The notes beneath the pieces are model-generated. The model was not told the origin of the DNA. It did no database searches and was given only the letters and a program-made list of their open reading frames with translations. The position numbers and the translations under genes were made by a program. Source: Chara braunii (taxonomy: Eukaryota > Streptophyta > Charophyceae > Charales > Characeae). Taken from it: a stretch of DNA of 22,270 nt. This document shows positions 17,623-22,270 of the stretch, piece by piece (positions within the stretch are counted from its first letter, which is position 1; every line of letters begins with the position of its first letter). Location of the stretch: NCBI GenBank assembly GCA_003427395.1, contig BFEA01000284.1, forward strand, positions 696,593-718,862. Direction: 5' to 3'.

Positions 17623-18888
17623 GTGACCGCCCTTCGTTATGAGGCACATGCGGAAGTCGATAGTCCTCCTCTTCTATATTCTTATGAGGACTATGCTGCC
17701 CAGCTCGTTCCTACGCTGGGTACTCATGCTCAAGGACAAGACGTCTGTGCGGCATCTTCTCTGTCCGGCCGCGGCGACTTATCGTCTTCAAGTGGTTCTT
17801 CACGGGATTCGGCGCGCGAGTTCAACATAGAGGTCTTGGACCCGCTCACGTCAGAGGATTTCGCATGACTTCCTCTCCCGACCACGGGCCGCTTGCCGGG
17901 ACCGTAATGCGTAGCATTATGCGCTCATCTTCACACGTATCTATCCTTCTATGCACCACTAACTTCGTCGACGGATGACGAAGCTGCGGTGGGGGACATC
18001 CTTGCGTATGTTACCAAGGTGGCCCGCGAGTTTCGCAAGCAGCGGCACGATGACAACAACGCACCGCTCCTCTATGTCCGCATCCAAGTTGGGCAAGCGT
18101 CGTGCAACACTTTGCTGGATAGCGGCGCGACTCGCAATTTCATGAGTCAAGCCTTTATGCAAAGGGTTGGCCTTGGCGCACAAGTTTGGAGGAAGGCAAA
18201 CCCGACGGCGATCAAGTTGGCGGACGGAAGGACACAGCAACTTATCGACCACTACATCGAGACCGTACCGGTGTATTTCGCACCTCATGCATGCGAACCG
18301 GTGACGTTCGACATTTTGGACACAGAGTTCAACATTATTTTGGGAATGCCTTGGCTTGCAAGTGTGGATCCCACAGTCAACTTCCTCCAGCGGACTCTTA
18401 CCGTTCGGGACGCCTTCGGCGCCGAAGTGTCGTGTACTATTCCTCTTCCGCACCCTTCGATTCGGTGCCAAGTGGTGACGGCCAAGTCATTCCGGGCTAC
18501 TTGCGCTTACGAGCAACCCGACGAAATAGGCCTATACTTCCTACAGACCGTCGCGGTAACCGATTCTTCCCCCACGGACTTGTCTTCGGACCCCCGTGTG
18601 GTGCGGTTGCTTGACGAGTTCACCGACATCTTCGAGTCACCTACCGATGTGGTGTCGGATCGACCGATCTCTCACGAGATCATTCTTGAGGCCGGTACCG
18701 TGCCGCCAAAAGGCTGCATTTACCGCATGAGCGAGGAGGAGCTTACGGTCCTCCGCGTGCAACTCGATGACTTGTTGGACAAGGGTTGGATCCGCCCTAG
18801 TAGCTCCCCATATGGAGCGGCAGTTCTCTTCGTACAGAAGAAGAAGAAGGATCTACGATTGTGCATCGACTACCGCAAGCTCAACTAG
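17623..18888 (+). pseudogene. pol: Element C protease and RT N-terminus
   Basis: An acidic, Ser-rich spacer (17623-17868) is separated by stops from the main frame, which is open from 17989 to 18888. The main frame has the retropepsin active site D-S-G-A-T (Asp at 18118-18120) and I-I-L-G-M-P-W. RT fingers follow: [20 protein letters not shown] and C-I-D-Y-R-K-L-N. It ends in TAG at 18886-18888, exactly where gypsy RTs continue; the same frame goes on as Q-T-V-K-N-A-W-P-L-P-R-I-D-D-L-L. The protease segment itself looks unbroken. Confidence 0.84.
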
Positions 18889-19465
18889 CAAACCGTCAAG
18901 AATGCGTGGCCTCTTCCTCGTATTGACGATCTCCTTGAGCGAATGGGTGACGCAAAGTACTTTTCTAAGTTGGAATTGAAGTCGGGATATCATCAGATTT
19001 CGATCCGGCCGAACGATCGCTAGAAATCCGCGTTCAAGACATGGTATGGGCATTTTGAGTGGGTGGTCATGCCTTTTGGCCTCACCAACACCCCGGCGAC
19101 CTTTCAAGCGGCAATGACCAACGAGTTATGTGCGATGTTGTACCAGTTCGTGCTAGTCTCCTTAAACGACATTCTCAAACATTGGAGGATCATCTTGAGC
19201 ACCTTCGACGAGTGTTGGAGACGCTCCGCCGCACCAAGTACAAAGCCAACCACGACAAGTGTGAATTTGTCCGGCAAGAGCTGAAATACTTGGGTCATTT
19301 TGTCACACCGGAGGGCATNAGTCCGTTGTCGGACAAGATGCAAGCCATCCAAGAGTGGCCGGAGCCGCGGAACGTTACGGATGTCCGTTCCTTCCTTGGC
19401 CTTGCCGGCTACTACCAACGTTTTATCAAGGGATACTCGAAGATCTCGGCCCACTTGACAAGCTT
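18889..19465 (+). pseudogene. pol: Element C reverse transcriptase palm and thumb, inactive
   Basis: It continues the frame after the TAG, with a second TAG at 19021-19023. It keeps K-S-G-Y-H-Q-I and M-P-F-G-L-T-N-T-P. The catalytic box is S-L-N-D at 19159-19170 instead of Y-L-D-D, so the first metal-binding Asp is Asn. Near 19180 the frame changes and continues as L-E-D-H-L-E-H-L-R-R, L-K-Y-L-G-H-F-V-T-P-E-G and [12 protein letters not shown]. One undetermined base (n) is at 19319. Confidence 0.85.
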
Positions 19466-20755
19466 CAATGCGAGGATCGGCCGTTTGACTTCGGAGAGGA
19501 TGCGCGGGAATCATTTTCAGCTCTCAAAGTTGCGCTATTATCTGCGGAGGTCTTGCGCATATACGACCCGCTATTGCCAACGCGCGTCACTACGGATGCG
19601 TCCAGCTATGGCATTGGTGTCGTCCTCAAACAACACGATGGCGTGGATTGGCACCCGGTCGGGTACTTCGGCAAGAAAATGCCCGTCGTGCACTCCATTG
19701 ATGATGCACGCAAGAAGGAGCTCCTAGCCTTCGTCCATTCGCTCAAGCGGTGGCGACACTTCCTCCTTGGTAGAAGTCAATTCCGATGGGTAAAGGACAA
19801 CAATCCGTTGGTCTTCTACAAGACCCAAGACACCGTCAATAGCACCATCGCCCGTTGGATGACTTTCATCGACCAATTCGACTTCTTTCCCGATCACATT
19901 CCGGGGAAGTCTAACCGTTTTGCGGATGCTCTTTCACGGCGTCCGGATCATTGTACCGCAGTCTATTCGACCTTCGAGATCGACGACGACCTGCGAGACA
20001 ACTTCATCCGCGGCTACTAAGCCGACCCCGAGTTTCGCGTCAAGTACGCGAATTGCTCCTCTCCTAATCCGACAACTTCTCACTACTGGATCCAAGAGGG
20101 GTACTTGCTTGTCCACATGCGGGGGAAGGACCTTCTTTGTGTACCGAGTGACTCTCACTTGCGTACACGGCTTCTTGGCGAGTTCCACGATGCTCCTGCC
20201 ACCGGACACTTTGGAGTCAATTGCACAATTGACTGACTTCGCGAGCGATTTTGGTGGCTCGGCCTTCTCGGCGACGTCACACGCCATTGCGAGTCATGCG
20301 AGGTTTGCCGACGCTGCAAATCCGGCAACCATCGTCCGTACGGCGAGCTGCGACCATTACCGGTCCCCTTGTGCCGAAGGGAAGCGATTGCCATGGACAT
20401 TACTAGGTCGTTCCCCAAGCACAAGACCAGTGTGGATGGGATTCTCACGGTGGTCGACCGACTCACCAAGTTCGCCATGTTTTTGCCTTGCCGCTATCAT
20501 GCCAAGGCACCGGAGTTGGCTGAGGTTCTTTACGCCGGTTGGATTCGAACCAAGGGTTACCCCAAGGAAATCGTCTGCGACCGCGACACTCGGTTAATGT
20601 CCGATTTTTGGTGGGCGCTCATCAAACAATGGGGCTCATCTCTCAAGCCAAGTTCGGCTCGCCACCCCCAAACCGATGGCCAAACGGAGAGGGCATCAGC
20701 CCGCACAGGTTCTCCTTCGCACTCTCATCCATTCAGACCACAAGGATTGGGTTGA
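19466..20755 (+). pseudogene. pol: Element C RNase H and integrase core
   Basis: A single frame with stops at 20018-20020 (TAA) and 20234-20236 (TGA). RNase H motifs: T-T-D-A-S, K-K-E-L-L-A-F, D-N-N-P-L-V-F and F-A-D-A-L-S-R. The integrase zinc motif is F-H-D-A-P-A-T-G-H then C-E-S-C-E-V-C (the TGA falls inside it). The integrase core is M-D-I, V-C-D-R-D-T-R-L and T-D-G-Q-T-E, so all three acidic residues are present. The frame is lost right after the catalytic Glu, near 20690. Integrase inserts element cDNA into chromosomes; this copy cannot be made whole. Confidence 0.85.
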
Positions 20756-21516
20756 CCAGCTGCCGGATATGGAGTTGGCATACAACTCGTCCATCCACCC
20801 GGCTATCGGGATGTTGCCCTTCGAGTTCGAGCACGACTCGCCGGTCACTTCTCCGTTGGACACAATCATTCCACGAGCGGCCGAGAGTGACGACCATCTT
20901 ATTTTCTTGCGTCGGATGCAAGAGCTACTTGTCAAGGCACGAGACCAGATGGCTAAGACGCAGCAACGCATGAGCCAACAGGCCAATCACCAGCGTCTTC
21001 CTTGTTCATTCCGCGTCGGCGATTTTGTTTGGGTTTCCGCCGTGGAGTTCAGCCTCGAACAAGATATCTCTCGCAAAGCTCCTCCCGAAATGGATGGGAC
21101 CCTGGCCGATCGTGGCACCCGCTGGGGATGCACCCGAAGGACCTTCTTTCATCATTCAGGTGCCTGCCCACTTGCCCGTCTACACGGTCTTTCATTGCTC
21201 CAAGTTGGCTCTTTATACGCCAACGGAACACGACGATTTTCTCTGGCGACGATCGCAAGACCCACCCACCCTCTATGGACGGTTTTCAAGAGGTCGGCGA
21301 CATCATCTCCCAGCGACGCTACGGCAACAGGCCGACCGAATACTTGGTACACAAAGCCAACCGTTGGTTGACCCGTGCGGAACTCCAAGCAACAGCTCCA
21401 GATGTTCTCGCACATTACGAACACAAGATGCAAGGCAAGCCGGTATCTTCGGCTCCACACCGCACCCGCGTCCAGGTTCCACCTTCAGATCGTCATCTTC
21501 GGCCGACCTGGCTTGA
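20691..21516 (+). pseudogene. pol: Element C integrase C-terminus with chromodomain-like tail
   Basis: Three successive frames carry the rest of integrase: A-Y-N-S-S-I-H-P to F-R-V-G-D-F-V-W-V (to about 21080), then the GPY/F-like L-L-P-K-W-M-G-P-W-P-I-V and V-F-H-C-S-K-L (to about 21275), then a chromodomain-like tail T-E-Y-L-V-H, R-W-L-T-R-A-E-L and A-P-D-V-L-A-H-Y-E. At least two small indels separate them. The tail resembles those of elements A and B. Confidence 0.8.
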
Positions 21517-21522
21517 CTTCAT

Positions 21523-21536
21523 AAGGAGGGGGGGGG
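21523..21536 (+). other. Polypurine tract of element C
   Basis: AAGGAGGGGGGGGG directly before TGTTACATG. A G-run followed by TGTTA is a common gypsy polypurine tract/LTR junction. Confidence 0.88.
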
Positions 21537-21570
21537 TGTTACATGCTGCGCCTGAAACGAGGGTCATTTT

Positions 21571-21710
21571 CAGGCCCTGTGTTGTTTTCAGCCTAAAAGC
21601 CTGAAAACAAGGGTCTACAGGCCCTGTGTCGTTTCAGCCTGAAAGCCTGAGAACAAGGGCCTACAGGCCCTGTGTCGTTTCAGCCTAAGACAGGGCCCTC
21701 CAGGCCTTTA
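21571..21710 (+). repeat. 46-47-bp subrepeats in LTR of element C
   Basis: Copies start with CAGGCCCTGTGT at 21571, 21618 and 21664; the third is cut short. They alternate TTTCAGCCT and CCTGAAA words, so each unit is partly self-complementary. Confidence 0.8.
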
Positions 21711-21905
21711 GTCTTTTCAGCCTGAAACGGAGGGCCATTTTCAGGCCCTCATAAGATTGACCTGCCCTGAAACTCAGGCACCAGACCAGGGTTTTAGCAC
21801 AGGCCATTTTGGGCCTGTTTTCAAGACAATCTTTGTTTGAGCTTCAACGCCAGGGTCTGGCACGTTTTGGCATTGGCAAGAGCAGCCTCCTGGGCGGGCC
21901 AGCAT

Positions 21906-21912
21906 TATATAA
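21906..21912 (+). promoter_or_regulatory. Candidate TATA box in LTR of element C
   Basis: TATATAA about 370 bases into the LTR, between GC-rich inverted words GGGCGGGCC and GGCCCGCCC (21892-21925). The position suits an LTR core promoter; the start site is not visible. Confidence 0.5.
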
Positions 21913-22098
21913 GACTGGCCCGCCCTGCAGGCTGCAGGTAGTTCATAGGGACTTCCCAGGCACGTCATGTGCAGTTCAGGAGGCAGGAGGTAGTCTTCAG
22001 GATTCGGCAGCAGCACTCTGAAGGAGCGCTGCAGTAGTAGTAGTAGCGTTAGCAGTAGCCTTCAGCGCTGGGCGCTAGTAGGAGCTAGAGTAGCACTG

Positions 22099-22116
22099 GA
22101 GAGAGAGAGAGAGAGA
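22099..22116 (+). repeat. (GA)9 microsatellite
   Basis: Nine GA units inside the LTR of element C. Confidence 0.9.
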
Positions 22117-22218
22117 TTGGGCGGAGGCCAGGGAGACTTACCTGCAGCGCCATAGCTCCAGCTTTGTCTTCAAGGTACCTGCAGCACAGCGCCATCTTCA
22201 CGGGTTAGTACCTGGCAC

Positions 22219-22220
<2 letters not shown>

Positions 22221-22268
<48 letters not shown>

Positions 22269-22270
22269 GA
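22221..22270 (+). repeat. GA microsatellite running off the window
   Basis: Nearly pure GA with one extra G near 22259; it continues to the right edge, so its full length is unknown. Confidence 0.93.

Larger units (their letters stand above)
15542..22270 (+). mobile_element. Element C: decayed Ty3/gypsy retrotransposon, both ends incomplete
   Basis: Gag, protease, RT, RNase H and integrase follow in order on the + strand (16026-21516), then a G-rich polypurine tract and an LTR start at 21537. No 5' LTR or PBS lies between element B (ending 15541) and gag. Protein and codon usage differ from A and B (GC-richer), so it is another lineage. Every domain is broken by stops or frame changes and the RT active site is mutated, so it is old and dead. 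Its left boundary is uncertain: 15542-16025 may be its leader or unrelated host DNA. Confidence 0.82.
21537..22270 (+). repeat. 3' LTR of element C, right end outside window
   Basis: Starts TGTTACATGCTGCG right after the polypurine tract. It has no partner in the window, so its length is unknown (at least 734 bp). It contains imperfect 46-47-bp subrepeats, many CAGGCC/GGCCTG words, a TATA-like box and two GA microsatellites. No gene is seen; short open frames here lack domains. Confidence 0.8.

Noticed and set aside
16946-17647. 233-residue - strand frame opposite C's gag
   Set aside because: Shadow of GC-rich gag codons; no domain.
19319-19319. Undetermined base n
   Set aside because: A sequencing/assembly ambiguity inside a pseudogene; it does not alter the annotation.

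Overview
The window is eukaryotic repeat DNA made almost entirely of LTR retrotransposons. I see no host gene, rRNA, tRNA, CRISPR array or bacterial-type operon. The polyproteins are Ty3/gypsy type (gag, then protease, reverse transcriptase, RNase H, integrase). Two elements carry a primer-binding site complementary to plant-type initiator tRNA-Met. GA/GT microsatellites and ACGT-core (bZIP-type) words are abundant. This fits a green-plant-lineage genome; a charophyte such as Chara is a guess from the style of the elements, not something the sequence proves.

Layout. Element A (1-8366, + strand) lacks only the first part of its 5' LTR, which lies left of the window. It has a PBS at 621-632, a long leader with a GA microsatellite and nine TTGACC words, gag at 1806-3854, and a pol broken by a 94-bp tandem duplication, one stop and a few frameshifts. 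It ends with an intact 690-codon RNase H-integrase frame, a polypurine tract and a full 3' LTR (7515-8366). Element B (8367-15541, - strand) has a full 5' LTR at 14401-15541 and a left-truncated 3' LTR at 8367-9416. It has lost the gag capsid and the front of the protease, and its pol carries several stops and frameshifts. Element C (15542-22270, + strand) starts with an AT-rich stretch and a 13-bp minisatellite. A heavily decayed gag-pol follows (16026-21516), then a G-rich polypurine tract and the start of a 3' LTR that runs off the right edge.

Relations. Element A's 3' LTR abuts element B's LTR exactly where about 147 bases of that LTR are missing. Element B in turn sits just upstream of element C's gag, where C's 5' LTR should be. 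The simplest reading is a three-level nest, A inside B inside C. It predicts that the missing piece of B's LTR and then C's 5' LTR lie left of the window. Decay agrees: A is least damaged (LTR divergence near 4 percent by hand count), B is intermediate (near 6 percent) and C is worst. No element here looks able to move on its own, though A's RNase H-integrase part keeps every catalytic residue.

I did not find a previously undescribed biological system. The observations most worth checking are the nest junctions, the arrays of transcription-factor-like words (TTGACC in A; CCACGTCA in B and C), the conserved palindromes in B's LTR, the precise 94-bp duplication, and the shared chromodomain-like integrase tail.
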